A stretch of 64,000 nucleotides of DNA, from positions 62,001 through 126,000 of the forward strand of contig NZ_JAFMYU010000017.1 of assembly GCF_017353255.1 (NCBI RefSeq). Reading direction: 5' to 3'. Position numbers and translations under genes: made by a program. This DNA is from Fibrella aquatilis (GTDB taxonomy: Bacteria; Bacteroidota; Bacteroidia; Cytophagales; Spirosomataceae). A model generated the notes under the pieces. It was given only the letters and a program-made list of their open reading frames with translations. It searched no databases and had not been told where the DNA came from. Shown piece by piece: positions 17,975-26,688 of this stretch; position 1 is the first letter of the stretch, and the number at the start of each line of letters is the position of its first letter.

Positions 17975-18685
17975 ATGACAACCACCACCCACTCCCTGGA
18001 CTCCCTCACTGCCGAACTTACCGGCCTGAACGAAGTCGATTCCCTGCGGAAACTGACCGATCTGTTTCCGGGTCAGGTCGTTTTCTCGACCAGCCTGGGC
18101 TATGAAGATCAGGTGATTACGGATATAATCGCCACCAACGACGTACCCGTACGCTTCTTCACGCTCGACACCGGGCGCATGTTTGGCGAGACGTATTCGG
18201 TCTGGAACAAGACCCTCAGCCGCTACGGCATCACCATCGATACGATGTTTCCAAAGCAGGCCGCTGTAGAAGCGCTGTTGACCGAAAAAGGGCCCTACAG
18301 CATGTACGAGAGCGTTGACAACCGGAAAGAATGCTGTTACATCCGTAAGGTAGAGCCGCTGAATCGGGCGTTGGCGGGGCAAAAAATCTGGGTCACGGGC
18401 ATCCGCGCCGAGCAGTCGAACAACCGCCACGACATGCCGCAACTGGAGTGGGACGAAGCGCATGGGCTCTACAAATTCCACCCCCTCATGCGCTGGACCT
18501 TCGACGACGTGACCACCTACGTGAAGGCCCACAACGTACCCTACAACCCCCTGCACGACCGGGGCTTTGTGAGCATCGGCTGCCAGCCCTGCACCCGCGC
18601 CATTCAGCCCGGCGAAGACTTCCGCGCCGGCCGCTGGTGGTGGGAAGACAACTCGAAAAAAGAATGCGGACTACATAGCAAATGA
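17975..18685 (+). CDS. cysH: Adenylyl-sulfate (APS) reductase, CysH family
   Basis: A 236-residue reductase of the PAPS/APS family. It has the four cysteines that bind a [4Fe-4S] cluster in APS-type enzymes (Cys120-Cys121 and Cys203-x2-Cys206) and the C-terminal ECGLH motif with redox-active Cys231. The N-terminal FSTSLGYEDQV segment is the nucleotide-binding region. It should reduce APS to sulfite using thioredoxin. The cluster cysteines and the absence of an APS kinase domain or gene in this window support APS rather than PAPS as substrate. The ATG at 17975 is chosen because the upstream in-frame start translates repeat E. Confidence 0.92.
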   Translation: MTTTTHSLDSLTAELTGLNEVDSLRKLTDLFPGQVVFSTSLGYEDQVITDIIATNDVPVRFFTLDTGRMFGETYSVWNKTLSRYGITIDTMFPKQAAVEALLTEKGPYSMYESVDNRKECCYIRKVEPLNRALAGQKIWVTGIRAEQSNNRHDMPQLEWDEAHGLYKFHPLMRWTFDDVTTYVKAHNVPYNPLHDRGFVSIGCQPCTRAIQPGEDFRAGRWWWEDNSKKECGLHSK

Positions 18686-18780
18686 GTGAAAGAGCGAATG
18701 AGTGAGAGAGCGAAAGTTGCTGACGCGTAAGCAATCGCCAGCGTGGTAACGTTCACTCTTTCACTCTTTTACGCTTTCAC
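18686..18780. repeat. Stop-to-start intergenic inverted repeat F (imperfect, ~40-base arms)
   Basis: The segment after the CysH stop (from 18686) pairs imperfectly with the segment ending at 18780, using GTGAAAGAGCG/GAGTGA words. The inner ends are TTGCTGACGC and GCCAGCGTGG. The CysD ATG follows 11 bases later. Its outer arm is identical to that of repeat E for about 20 bases. Confidence 0.7.
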
Positions 18781-18791
18781 TATTTCACCAC

Positions 18792-19688
18792 ATGGATTAC
18801 CTCGATCAACTCGAATCGGAAGCGATTCACATCATGCGGGAAGTGGCCGGGCAGTTTGAACGGCCTGCGTTGCTGTTTTCGGGCGGGAAAGACTCGATCA
18901 CGCTCGTACACCTGGCCCGGAAGGCCTTTCGGCCCGGCAAATTTCCGTTTCCGCTCGTGCACATCGACACGGGACATAACTTCCAGGAAGCCCTCGATTT
19001 CCGCGATTGGCTGGCCAACAGCCTGGGCGAACGGCTCATTGTCAGGTACGTGGAAGACACGATTAAGGCCAAAAAGCTGAAGGAGCCAACGGGCCGCAAC
19101 GCCACCCGCAATGGCCTGCAAACGTTTACGCTGCTGGAGACCATCGAAGAATTTGAGTTCGACGCCTGCATTGGCGGGGCACGGCGCGACGAAGAGAAAG
19201 CGCGGGCCAAAGAGCGCGTGTTTTCGGTGCGCGACGAGTTTGGCTCGTGGGACCCCAAACGGCAGCGGCCCGAACTCTGGAACCTCTACAACGGCCGGGT
19301 TCATAAGGGCGAAAACGTGCGCGTGTTCCCCATTTCAAACTGGACCGAACTCGATGTCTGGAACTACATCCGCCGCGAAAACATCGCCCTGCCGAGCCTC
19401 TATTTCGCCCATGACCGCGAATTGCTCCTGCGCGACGGCAAGCTGATGGCCACCGCCGGTAACGTGATTCAGCCCGAAGCCGACGATGAGCGGGTGACCC
19501 GGAAAGTGCGTTTCCGCACCGTAGGTGACATTTCCTGCACCGCCGCCTCCGAATCGGAAGCCGAGAGCCTCGACGACGTGATCGCCGAAATTCAGGCTAC
19601 CCGCATCTCCGAACGCGGCGAAACCCGCATGGACGACCAACTCTCCGAAGCCGCGATGGAAGACCGGAAGAAGGGCGGGTACTTTTAA
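18792..19688 (+). CDS. cysD: Sulfate adenylyltransferase subunit 2
   Basis: A 298-residue ATP pyrophosphatase-fold subunit. The PP-loop is FSGGKDS near residues 29-35, and the IGGARRDEEKARAKER segment and the WTELDVWNYI motif are diagnostic of CysD. The C-terminal GYF is conserved in the family. With CysN it makes APS from sulfate and ATP, driven by GTP hydrolysis. The gene lies between CysH and CysN with hairpins on both sides, and length is normal. The ATG at 18792 is 11 bases beyond the hairpin. Confidence 0.96.
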   Translation: MDYLDQLESEAIHIMREVAGQFERPALLFSGGKDSITLVHLARKAFRPGKFPFPLVHIDTGHNFQEALDFRDWLANSLGERLIVRYVEDTIKAKKLKEPTGRNATRNGLQTFTLLETIEEFEFDACIGGARRDEEKARAKERVFSVRDEFGSWDPKRQRPELWNLYNGRVHKGENVRVFPISNWTELDVWNYIRRENIALPSLYFAHDRELLLRDGKLMATAGNVIQPEADDERVTRKVRFRTVGDISCTAASESEAESLDDVIAEIQATRISERGETRMDDQLSEAAMEDRKKGGYF

Positions 19689-19690
19689 CG

Positions 19691-19780
19691 GTAAACGATG
19701 AGTGATGAACGATGAGTTTGCTTCCGCCGTAATAGTTGTGCTGGCGGCAGCAAACTCACCGCTTACCACTTATCACTCAC
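19691..19780. repeat. Stop-to-start intergenic inverted repeat G (GTTTGCTTCCGC core)
   Basis: Arms of 38 bases at 19691-19728 and 19743-19780 are strong at the inner core (GAGTTTGCT-CCGCC) and diverge outward, mostly by transitions. The outer word is GATGAGTGATGAA. It starts three bases after the CysD stop and ends ten bases before the CysN ATG. It shares its core with repeats H and J. Confidence 0.85.
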
Positions 19781-19790
19781 CACTATCTAC

Positions 19791-21035
19791 ATGGACTTAT
19801 TACGTTTTATAACCTGCGGCAGCGTGGATGATGGGAAAAGCACCCTCATTGGCCGACTGCTCTACGACTCAAAATCAATCCTCGCCGACCAGTTGGAGGC
19901 CGTGGAAAAAGCCAGTAAAAGCCGCGACAACGGGGAGGTAGACCTCGCGTTGCTCACCGATGGCCTGCGCTCGGAACGGGAACAGGGTATCACCATCGAC
20001 GTGGCGTACCGCTATTTCCAGACCACGGCCCGGAAGTTCATCATCGTGGATGCGCCGGGGCATATTCAATACACCCGCAACATGGTCACGGGCGCGTCGA
20101 ACTGCCAGTTGGCCATTGTACTTATCGATGCCCGGCATGGCGTAGTGGAGCAAACCCGGCGGCACTCGCTGATTGCCAGTATGCTGGGGATTCAGCATGT
20201 GGTGGTGGCCGTGAACAAGATGGACCTCGTCGGTTTTTCGGAAGATGTGTTCAGCAACATCTGCATTCGGTATGCCGAACTGGCTCAGAAACTGGCCATT
20301 CCTCACATCACCTACATCCCCCTCAGCGCCCTCAACGGCGACAATGTGGTAGACCGGTCGGCCCATATGCCGTGGTATGAGGGCACTACGCTGTTACATT
20401 ACCTGGAGACGATTACGATTCAGCAGGACGAAAACCTGCTGCACGGACGTATGCCGGTACAACTGGTGATCCGCCCACAAACGGCTGAACTGCCCGATTA
20501 CCGGGGCTATGCAGGCAAGGTAACCTGCGGCTCGTTCCGCGTGGGCGAGGCCGTGACGGTGTTGCCATCGGGCGAGACCTCGACTGTTTCGCGGATTGAG
20601 CGGGGCGAAAAAGACGTACCCGAAGCCGGGATTGATGAGTCGGTGATTCTGCATCTGGCAGACAATATCGACGTGAGCCGGGGCGATCTCATTGTGCCCA
20701 GCGCTAGTCAGCCTATCGTGAGTCAGGACGTAGAAGCGATGCTCTGCTGGATGGATAGCAAAGCTTTTTCAGTCGGCAACAAATATGTGTTGCAGGTGGG
20801 TACGGCCCGCACCCGCTGCTCGGTCCGCGACATTCCGTACCAGCTCAACATCGAAACCTACGAACAGATCGAAGGCATTGACACGCTGAAAATCAACGAC
20901 TTAGCCCGCGTCACGCTCCGCACGGCCCAACCCATTGCCTTCGACCCCTACACCCAAAACCGCGCCAACGGCGGCGCCATTCTCATCGACGAAACCAGCA
21001 ACGTTACGGTAGGGGCGTTGATGCTGGCAAACTGA
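19791..21035 (+). CDS. cysN: Sulfate adenylyltransferase subunit 1 (GTPase)
   Basis: A 414-residue EF-Tu-like GTPase. G1 is GSVDDGKS (residues 10-17), the DAPGHIQYTRNM segment gives G3, and VNKMD gives G4. Two beta-barrel domains follow. The length is that of CysN alone: there is no C-terminal APS kinase (CysC) extension, consistent with APS reduction by the neighbouring CysH. It partners CysD. The MocA-like gene starts two bases after its stop. Confidence 0.95.
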   Translation: MDLLRFITCGSVDDGKSTLIGRLLYDSKSILADQLEAVEKASKSRDNGEVDLALLTDGLRSEREQGITIDVAYRYFQTTARKFIIVDAPGHIQYTRNMVTGASNCQLAIVLIDARHGVVEQTRRHSLIASMLGIQHVVVAVNKMDLVGFSEDVFSNICIRYAELAQKLAIPHITYIPLSALNGDNVVDRSAHMPWYEGTTLLHYLETITIQQDENLLHGRMPVQLVIRPQTAELPDYRGYAGKVTCGSFRVGEAVTVLPSGETSTVSRIERGEKDVPEAGIDESVILHLADNIDVSRGDLIVPSASQPIVSQDVEAMLCWMDSKAFSVGNKYVLQVGTARTRCSVRDIPYQLNIETYEQIEGIDTLKINDLARVTLRTAQPIAFDPYTQNRANGGAILIDETSNVTVGALMLAN

Positions 21036-21037
21036 CT

Positions 21038-21622
21038 ATGACCGTAGGTACCCTCATCCTCGCTGCCGGGCAATCGTCGCGGCTGGGCGAACCCAAACAA
21101 TTGCTGGAGCAAAACGGCGTACCCTTGGTGCGGCGCATGGCGCAAATGGCCATCGACCTCAACGCCGGACCCATCGTGGTCGTGACGGGGGCACATGCCG
21201 AGGTTGTAACCGAAGCACTGCATGACCTCCGGGTACGTCACGTGCTGAATCCCGACTGGGAAACGGGTATGGCGAGTTCGCTCAAAATCGGCGTTGAGAC
21301 GCTGGAAAAGACCTTTCCCGAAGCTATCCTGGTGCTGCTGACCGATCAGCCGCACGTGAGCCGCACCCTGCTGGAACAACTTATCGAGCAGGCCACATCG
21401 ACCCATAAAGCCATCATTGCCAGTCAATACGGCGATGTGCTGGGGGTGCCCATCTTGTTCCGCCCCGCCTTTTTCGACGCCCTCAAAAACCTCACCGGCG
21501 ACACCGGTGCCCGCAAACTCGTGCAGAACCACCCCGACGATGTGGCTTCTGTCCCTTTTGCTGAAGGAGTCATTGATCTGGATACCCCCAAAGACGTAGC
21601 GAAGTGGCGGAATGAACTGTAG
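21038..21622 (+). CDS. MocA/MobA-like nucleotidyltransferase
   Basis: A 194-residue NTP transferase. The nucleotide-binding motif LAAGQSSRLGEPKQLL (about residues 7-22) and the LLTDQPH segment are those of molybdopterin cytidylyl- or guanylyltransferases. Such enzymes attach CMP or GMP to molybdenum cofactor. The cytidylyl form serves xanthine dehydrogenase-family enzymes, one of which is encoded about 1 kb away on the opposite strand, so a cofactor-loading role for it is a reasonable inference. It starts two bases after CysN and is probably co-transcribed with it. Confidence 0.85.
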   Translation: MTVGTLILAAGQSSRLGEPKQLLEQNGVPLVRRMAQMAIDLNAGPIVVVTGAHAEVVTEALHDLRVRHVLNPDWETGMASSLKIGVETLEKTFPEAILVLLTDQPHVSRTLLEQLIEQATSTHKAIIASQYGDVLGVPILFRPAFFDALKNLTGDTGARKLVQNHPDDVASVPFAEGVIDLDTPKDVAKWRNEL

Positions 21623-21639
21623 GTACTACTTTGTGAAGA

Positions 21640-22530
21640 ATGAACAATACAATCGTGGTTGCGGGAGCAACGGGAAATCTGGGCGGGCGCATTGTCCGTG
21701 AGTTATTGAAAAAGGGGGCTACCGTTCGGGTACTGGTCCGGCCAAGTAGTAATCGCGAAGCCGTAGCAAAGCTGGAATCACAAGGCGCAACCGTATGCAC
21801 TATGCATGAGTGGAACGTGGCCGAACTGACCGAAGCCTGCCGGGGTGCAGCCTGTGTGGTATCGGTGCTTTCCGGGCTGCACGACGTTATTGTCGACGCC
21901 CAGAAAATCCTGCTCGATGCGGCCGTGGCGGCGGGTGTACCCCGGTTTATCCCGTCCGATTTTTCGCTCGATTTCATCCCGCTTCCTGCTGGCCGAAACC
22001 GCAATCTGGACCTCCGGCGCGAGTTCCATACGTACCTGGACAAGGCCCCCATTGCGGCCACGACTATTTTCAACGGTGCGTTTGCAGAGTTGTTGACGGG
22101 CGACATGCCCTTAGTGCTGACCAACATAAAGCGCATTCTCTACTGGGGTAACGCCGATCAGCGGATGGACTTTACCACCATGGATAACGTGGCCACGTTT
22201 ACTGCCAGTGCCGCCCTCGACCCCACCACGCCGCGTTACCTGCACATTGCTGGTGACCAGGTCAGCGCCCGGCAGATGGTAACCGTGGCAGGCGACGTAA
22301 CCGGCCAAAAATTTAGCCTGCTTCGCCCTGGTGGGCTGGGTTTGCTCAGCATCCTAATCAAGATTGCCCACACGGTAGCCCCCGGCGGTGATGACCTCTA
22401 CCCCGCCTGGCAGGGCATGCAATACATGCGCGATATGCTCGATGGCCGCGCCGAGATGAAAACCCTCGACAATAACCGCTACCCCGGCATCATCTGGACC
22501 ACGGCACGGGACGTGCTGGCGGCGAAATAA
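21640..22530 (+). CDS. NmrA-like NAD(P)-binding reductase
   Basis: A 296-residue Rossmann protein with the motif GATGNLGG (residues 9-16) and the VRVLVRPSS stretch that selects NADP. The ETC-like pattern of isoflavone-reductase/NmrA proteins is seen in FIPSDFSLDF and the RNLDLRREFHTYL segment. Length is normal. The substrate is unknown. The heptamer TACTTTG lies close before the ATG, as before the MFS gene. It converges with the molybdenum enzyme operon. Confidence 0.8.
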   Translation: MNNTIVVAGATGNLGGRIVRELLKKGATVRVLVRPSSNREAVAKLESQGATVCTMHEWNVAELTEACRGAACVVSVLSGLHDVIVDAQKILLDAAVAAGVPRFIPSDFSLDFIPLPAGRNRNLDLRREFHTYLDKAPIAATTIFNGAFAELLTGDMPLVLTNIKRILYWGNADQRMDFTTMDNVATFTASAALDPTTPRYLHIAGDQVSARQMVTVAGDVTGQKFSLLRPGGLGLLSILIKIAHTVAPGGDDLYPAWQGMQYMRDMLDGRAEMKTLDNNRYPGIIWTTARDVLAAK

Positions 22531-22575
22531 ACCTATAAGGGCTAGGCGCCCCCGTCCAAAAGACCTTATAGGTTT
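22529..22575. repeat. Convergent-gene inverted repeat (12 bp) AAACCTATAAGG
   Basis: AAACCTATAAGG at 22529-22540, whose first two bases belong to the stop codon, is perfectly inverted at 22564-22575. The loop is 23 bases. It lies between two convergent stops and is followed by GATTTT, so it could act as a weak terminator. Confidence 0.7.
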
Positions 22576-22586
22576 GATTTTCTGCC

Positions 22587-24836
22587 TCAATACAACACCC
22601 GATCCAGCGTGATGGGCAGGTCGTAGATGCGTTTGCCGGTGGCGTGCCAGACGGCGTTGGCGATGGCAGCGGGCATGGCGACGAGGCCAATTTCGCCGAG
22701 GCCTTTTACGCCCAGCGGGTTCACGATCTCGTCGTGTTCTTCCACGAAAATCACGTCGAGGTCATGGATGTCGGCGTTGACAGGGACGTGGTATTCAGCC
22801 AGATTGTGGTTCATGAACCGGCCGTAGCGGTGGTCCATTTTGCTGTCTTCCTGCAAAGCGCTGCTGATGCCCCACACCATGCCGCCGATGATCTGACTGC
22901 GGGCCGTGCGGGGGTTCAGAATCCGGCCCGCCGCAATGGCACTTACCGCTCGCGTCACCGTTACCGTGCCCAGGTCTTCATCTACTTCCACCTCCACAAA
23001 CGCCGCCGAATGCGTATGCCGCGAGTAGTTCGACGTCTTCAGCGGGTTAACTATTGACGTCGATGTTTCGCTGACAGAGCGGCCTCCATTCAGGGCTACC
23101 ATATCGATCAACGGCATCGTGACCGACGGGTCTTTTTTCAGGCGCATGTGGCCATCAGCAAACCTAACTTCGTCATAGTCAGCATCATAAAACGGTGAAC
23201 CTTTGCTTTTTTGGGCTAGCTTAAACAGCTTTTTGCCCAGATCCGTACACACCTGTTTCACCGCCGACCCAATCGTTGCCGCCGTGAATGATCCGCCCTG
23301 AAACGGGGCCAAAGGCATATCGGTATCGCCGAGTTTAAAGATCACGTCGTCGATGGGCATGCCCAGGGTGTCGGCGGCAATTTGGGTCATAATCGTGTAG
23401 GTGCCCGTGCCAATGTCGGCGGTGGCGCTGCTGACGCGCAGTTTCCCATTGACGGTGAGCACGGCTTCGGCGCGGGCCGGGAGGGTGTTGGCATCCCAGA
23501 TACCAGTGGCCATACCCCAGCCTACCAGCACGTTACCGCGTTTGGTGGCGCGGGGTTCGGGGTTGCGGTTTTCCCAGCCAAAACGCTCAGCCCCCTGCCG
23601 GAAACATTCGCGCAGTTCTTTGCTCGAGTAGGGCTTATCGCCTACCGTCCAGTCCTTTTCAGAATAGTTTTTCAGGCGCAGTTCCACCGGGTCCATCTTC
23701 AGTTCATAGGCCAGCGCGTCCATCGCCGTTTCAATGGCATGGTCGCCGGTGACGCCGCCGGGTGCCCGCATGTCGAGGGGCGAGTACAGATCGAGGGGAG
23801 TGATCTGGTATTCCAGCGTCGTGTCGGGTACGTCGTAGAGCATACCCGACCAGTTGACCACCACTTCGGTATAATCTTCAAACTGCGAGGTGGCCCCAAC
23901 GGCCCGGTGCTTGAGGGCCGTGATCGTGCCGTCGGCCGAAGCGCCCAGGGCTACGTCCTGCACGGTTTCGGGACGGTGGCCGAAGGTGAACATCTGCTGC
24001 CGCGTGAGCGTAACCCGCACTGACCGCTTCAGTTCCTTAGCCGCCATCACGGCCAGAAACAACTGATACTGAGGCCGTAGGCCCGACCCAAAACCGCCAC
24101 CCACGTAGGGCGAGATAACCCGTACCTGATCTGAGGAGAAACCAAAGATCTGCTTCACATACAGTTGACTGCTGGGTGCGCCCTGCGTTTTGTCATAGAT
24201 CGTGAAGTGGGGCTTACCTTTTTTCTGCTCGCCATCATACACCACCGTGGTGCCAAACATTTCCATGGGGTTATGGTGCTGTGGGCCGTGCACGTGGTGC
24301 GTCTGAACGGACACCGGCGCGGCGGCCAGTGCCTTGTCGGCATGACCGCGGGGCTTCGGTGGCTTGGGCTTCAGCAAGTCGGCCATACCCGATTTAGGGT
24401 CGCGGGCTTCGTCCAGATTCGCTTCCAGACTTGTCTCATGGGCCTCTTCGTTATACTCGACCACCACCAGCGACGCGGCATAGCGGGCCACTTCAAACGT
24501 CTCGGCTACGACCAGCGCCACGGGCTGCCCGCTGTACTTGATCTGCGCGTCATGCAAGGGCCGGAACGGTGACCCCGGCGGCGCGTCCAGGTCTTTGTAA
24601 TTAATATCAAACCAGGCCGTATGGGGTCGGTTTTCGTGCGTAAACACCTGGATCACCCCCGGCACGGCTAAGGCCCGTGACGAGTCGATACGGGTAATTT
24701 TCCCTTTGGCAATCGTACCCGACACCACATACCCGTAGGTCAGGCCCGGCACGTTAAACTCGGCGGCGTATTTCGCCTTGCCGGTCACTTTATCATAGCC
24801 ATCAACTCGCTTGACGGGTTGTCCGATGTAGGTCAT
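22587..24836 (-). CDS. Xanthine dehydrogenase/aldehyde oxidase family, molybdopterin-binding subunit
   Basis: A 749-residue large subunit resembling PaoC/YagR. The N-terminal MTYIGQPVKRVDGYDKVTGKA block is characteristic, GGGFGSG is the molybdopterin-binding loop, and Glu715 in GVKGLGEIG is the catalytic glutamate. It should hydroxylate aldehydes or aromatic heterocycles with the FAD and 2Fe-2S subunits encoded just upstream. The ATG at 24836 is chosen; a start at 24956 would translate repeat H. No Tat signal is visible on it. The specific substrate is unknown. Confidence 0.9.
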   Translation of the reverse strand: MTYIGQPVKRVDGYDKVTGKAKYAAEFNVPGLTYGYVVSGTIAKGKITRIDSSRALAVPGVIQVFTHENRPHTAWFDINYKDLDAPPGSPFRPLHDAQIKYSGQPVALVVAETFEVARYAASLVVVEYNEEAHETSLEANLDEARDPKSGMADLLKPKPPKPRGHADKALAAAPVSVQTHHVHGPQHHNPMEMFGTTVVYDGEQKKGKPHFTIYDKTQGAPSSQLYVKQIFGFSSDQVRVISPYVGGGFGSGLRPQYQLFLAVMAAKELKRSVRVTLTRQQMFTFGHRPETVQDVALGASADGTITALKHRAVGATSQFEDYTEVVVNWSGMLYDVPDTTLEYQITPLDLYSPLDMRAPGGVTGDHAIETAMDALAYELKMDPVELRLKNYSEKDWTVGDKPYSSKELRECFRQGAERFGWENRNPEPRATKRGNVLVGWGMATGIWDANTLPARAEAVLTVNGKLRVSSATADIGTGTYTIMTQIAADTLGMPIDDVIFKLGDTDMPLAPFQGGSFTAATIGSAVKQVCTDLGKKLFKLAQKSKGSPFYDADYDEVRFADGHMRLKKDPSVTMPLIDMVALNGGRSVSETSTSIVNPLKTSNYSRHTHSAAFVEVEVDEDLGTVTVTRAVSAIAAGRILNPRTARSQIIGGMVWGISSALQEDSKMDHRYGRFMNHNLAEYHVPVNADIHDLDVIFVEEHDEIVNPLGVKGLGEIGLVAMPAAIANAVWHATGKRIYDLPITLDRVLY

Positions 24837-24846
24837 AGTCTGGAGT

Positions 24847-24968
24847 GGTGAGTGCTGAGTGCGGTCCGACGGGTCGGTAAGTGGTGAGTTTGCTGCCGCC
24901 AGCGTACCTGCTCTGGCGGCAGCAAACTCACCACTTACCGACCCGTCGGACCGCACTCAGCACTCACC
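24847..24968. repeat. Stop-to-start intergenic inverted repeat H (56 bp perfect)
   Basis: Arms at 24847-24902 and 24913-24968 are perfect reverse complements over all 56 bases with a ten-base loop. It fills the space between the FAD-subunit stop (24970-24972, minus strand) and the ATG of the large subunit (24836). The inner core is GAGTTTGCTGCCGCCAG and the outer words are GTGAGTGCTGAG and GGTCGGTAAGTGG. No T-tract is present. Confidence 0.95.
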
Positions 24969-24969
24969 G

Positions 24970-25977
24970 TTAATTAGTTGCTTCTCCAAGCGCCCGGACG
25001 ATGGCCCGTTTGGCGAGGTCTATTTTAAAGGTGTTGTGTCCGTAGCCGATAGCACCAGCCAGGAGGTTGTCGGCGGCGAGCTGGAAGTTTTCAGGGGTGG
25101 CTGCTTTACCCACCAGCAGTTGTTCGGCTTCGGGTTTGCGCCAGGGTTTGTGGGCCACGCCACCCAGGGCAATGCGGGCGTCGGTGATGGTGTTGCCCGC
25201 CATCTCCAGGCCTACCGCTACAGATACCAGCGCGAAGGCGTAGGACGACCGGTCACGGAGTTTCAGGTAGGTATGGTTTTCCGTGAATCCTTTCGCTGGG
25301 AGATCAATACTCTTCACGATCTCGTTGGCTTCCAGCGTGTTATCACGCTGGGGTTCGTTGCCCGGCAGGCGGTGAAAATCGGCGAAGTTGATGCTCCGCT
25401 CACCATTTGGCCCAGTCACCTGCACCACGGCTTCCAGCGCGGCTAAGGCTACGGCCATGTCTGACGGGTACGTAGCAATGCAGGCCGTTGGCGAAGTAGC
25501 ATCTGCGTTACCCGATGTGGTGCCCAAAATGGCATGAATGCGGTTATAACCCCCAATAGCTGCGCAACCTGAGCCGGGTTGGCGTTTATTGCAGGGCATA
25601 GATGTGTCGTAGAAATAATAGCAACGGGTGCGCTGAAACAGGTTGCCGCCGTTGGTGGCCATGTTGCGCAATTGCGGCGATGCCCCCGCCAGAATGGTTT
25701 GCGACAGCAATGGATATCGCGTCTTAACCAGCTCATTATAAGCCGTTTCGGCGTTGGTTACGGTCGCACCCAGCCGCAGTCTACCGTCGGGTAGTTCGCT
25801 AATGCCGCCCAGGGGCAGTCGGTTTACGTCGACCAGCCGGGTGGGGTGCTCGATGTTCTCCTTCATCAGGTCGATGAGGTTGGTGCCGCCCCCAATAAAC
25901 TTGGCCGTTGGGTTCGTGCGCAGTTCGCCAAGGGCTTTATCCACCGAATCGGGCCGGGCGTAGGTAAATGGGTTCAT
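24970..25977 (-). CDS. FAD-binding subunit of the molybdenum hydroxylase
   Basis: A 335-residue protein of the CO dehydrogenase/xanthine dehydrogenase FAD subunit family, like PaoB/YagS. FIGGGTNLIDLMK is the FAD pyrophosphate-binding motif. A cysteine-bearing stretch (QRTRCYYFYDTSMPCNKRQPGSGC) resembles the extra [4Fe-4S] region found in PaoB. It passes electrons between the iron-sulfur subunit and an acceptor. Its start lies nine bases downstream of the 2Fe-2S subunit stop, and a 56-bp hairpin separates it from the large subunit. Confidence 0.9.
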   Translation of the reverse strand: MNPFTYARPDSVDKALGELRTNPTAKFIGGGTNLIDLMKENIEHPTRLVDVNRLPLGGISELPDGRLRLGATVTNAETAYNELVKTRYPLLSQTILAGASPQLRNMATNGGNLFQRTRCYYFYDTSMPCNKRQPGSGCAAIGGYNRIHAILGTTSGNADATSPTACIATYPSDMAVALAALEAVVQVTGPNGERSINFADFHRLPGNEPQRDNTLEANEIVKSIDLPAKGFTENHTYLKLRDRSSYAFALVSVAVGLEMAGNTITDARIALGGVAHKPWRKPEAEQLLVGKAATPENFQLAADNLLAGAIGYGHNTFKIDLAKRAIVRALGEATN

Positions 25978-25986
25978 AGCTGGTCT

Positions 25987-26529
25987 CTATTTCTTTATCG
26001 CTTCCATGACCGCATCTACGATGTGCGGGTAGGCACCGCAGCGGCAGATATTGCCGCTCATCAGTTCGCGGACGTCAGCTTCGGTTTTGGCTTGCCCTTC
26101 GTTCATCAACCCCACCGCCGAGCAGATCTGGCCGGGGGTGCAGTAGCCACACTGGAAGGCATCGTGGTTGATAAAAGCCGTTTGCAGCGGGTGCAACCCG
26201 CCTTCGTTGGCCAACCCCTCAATGGTGGTGATCTCATGGTCGTCGTGCATGACGGCGAGGGTGAGGCATGAGTTGATGCGGGTACCGTTAACCAACACCG
26301 TGCAGGCCCCACATTGGCCATGATCGCAGCCTTTTTTGGTGCCCGTCAGGTTCGCGTATTCGCGCAAGGCGTCCAATAAAGTGGTCCAGGGCGCAATAGA
26401 TAGGGTTTTCGATTCGCCATTGATGCGAAACGTGACCATACCCGGCTTGGGCATCGGCCTCGCAGGCCCACGGGTATCGGCTTTTGCCGCCAATTGAACG
26501 GCGGGTGGCGTAAGGGTCTTCACCGACAT
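25987..26529 (-). CDS. 2Fe-2S subunit of the molybdenum hydroxylase
   Basis: A 180-residue small subunit like PaoA/YagT. The plant-ferredoxin cluster ligands are Cys68, 73, 76 and 88 (CDHGQCGAC plus C), and the second cluster ligands are Cys127, 130, 162 and 164 (CGYC and CRC). It carries electrons from the molybdenum site to FAD. E. coli PaoA has a Tat signal; here the ~30-residue N-terminal extension lacks a twin-arginine and a hydrophobic core, so the complex is probably cytoplasmic. It is the first gene of the operon. Confidence 0.92.
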   Translation of the reverse strand: MSVKTLTPPAVQLAAKADTRGPARPMPKPGMVTFRINGESKTLSIAPWTTLLDALREYANLTGTKKGCDHGQCGACTVLVNGTRINSCLTLAVMHDDHEITTIEGLANEGGLHPLQTAFINHDAFQCGYCTPGQICSAVGLMNEGQAKTEADVRELMSGNICRCGAYPHIVDAVMEAIKK

Positions 26530-26532
26530 ACG

Positions 26533-26572
26533 AGCTACTAGTTTGGATGTATACCCAACCCAACCAGTAGCT
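26533..26572. promoter_or_regulatory. Imperfect inverted repeat upstream of the molybdenum hydroxylase operon
   Basis: AGCTACTAGTTTGG at 26533-26546 pairs with CCAACCAGTAGCT at 26560-26572 with one bulge. It begins four bases upstream of the 2Fe-2S subunit start on the minus strand. It may be an operator or a leader hairpin. Confidence 0.4.
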
Positions 26573-26688
26573 ATGGTGTATGTTTTAAAATCAGAGTAAA
26601 GCGTCTGTCTGCACCAACCACTCAGGCAGTTATGATTTGCTTTCGCCCTGTTTTTGCCGATCTTTCCTAAAACAAATTCGTACTACTC

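Noticed and set aside
17888-19780. CRISPR-like array from repeated hairpins near the cys genes
   Set aside because: Repeats are inverted not direct, spacing is set by genes, and there are no spacers or cas genes.
23382-24023. 213-residue open frame on the plus strand
   Set aside because: Antisense to the molybdenum subunit gene; repeats and charged residues reflect the opposite coding frame.
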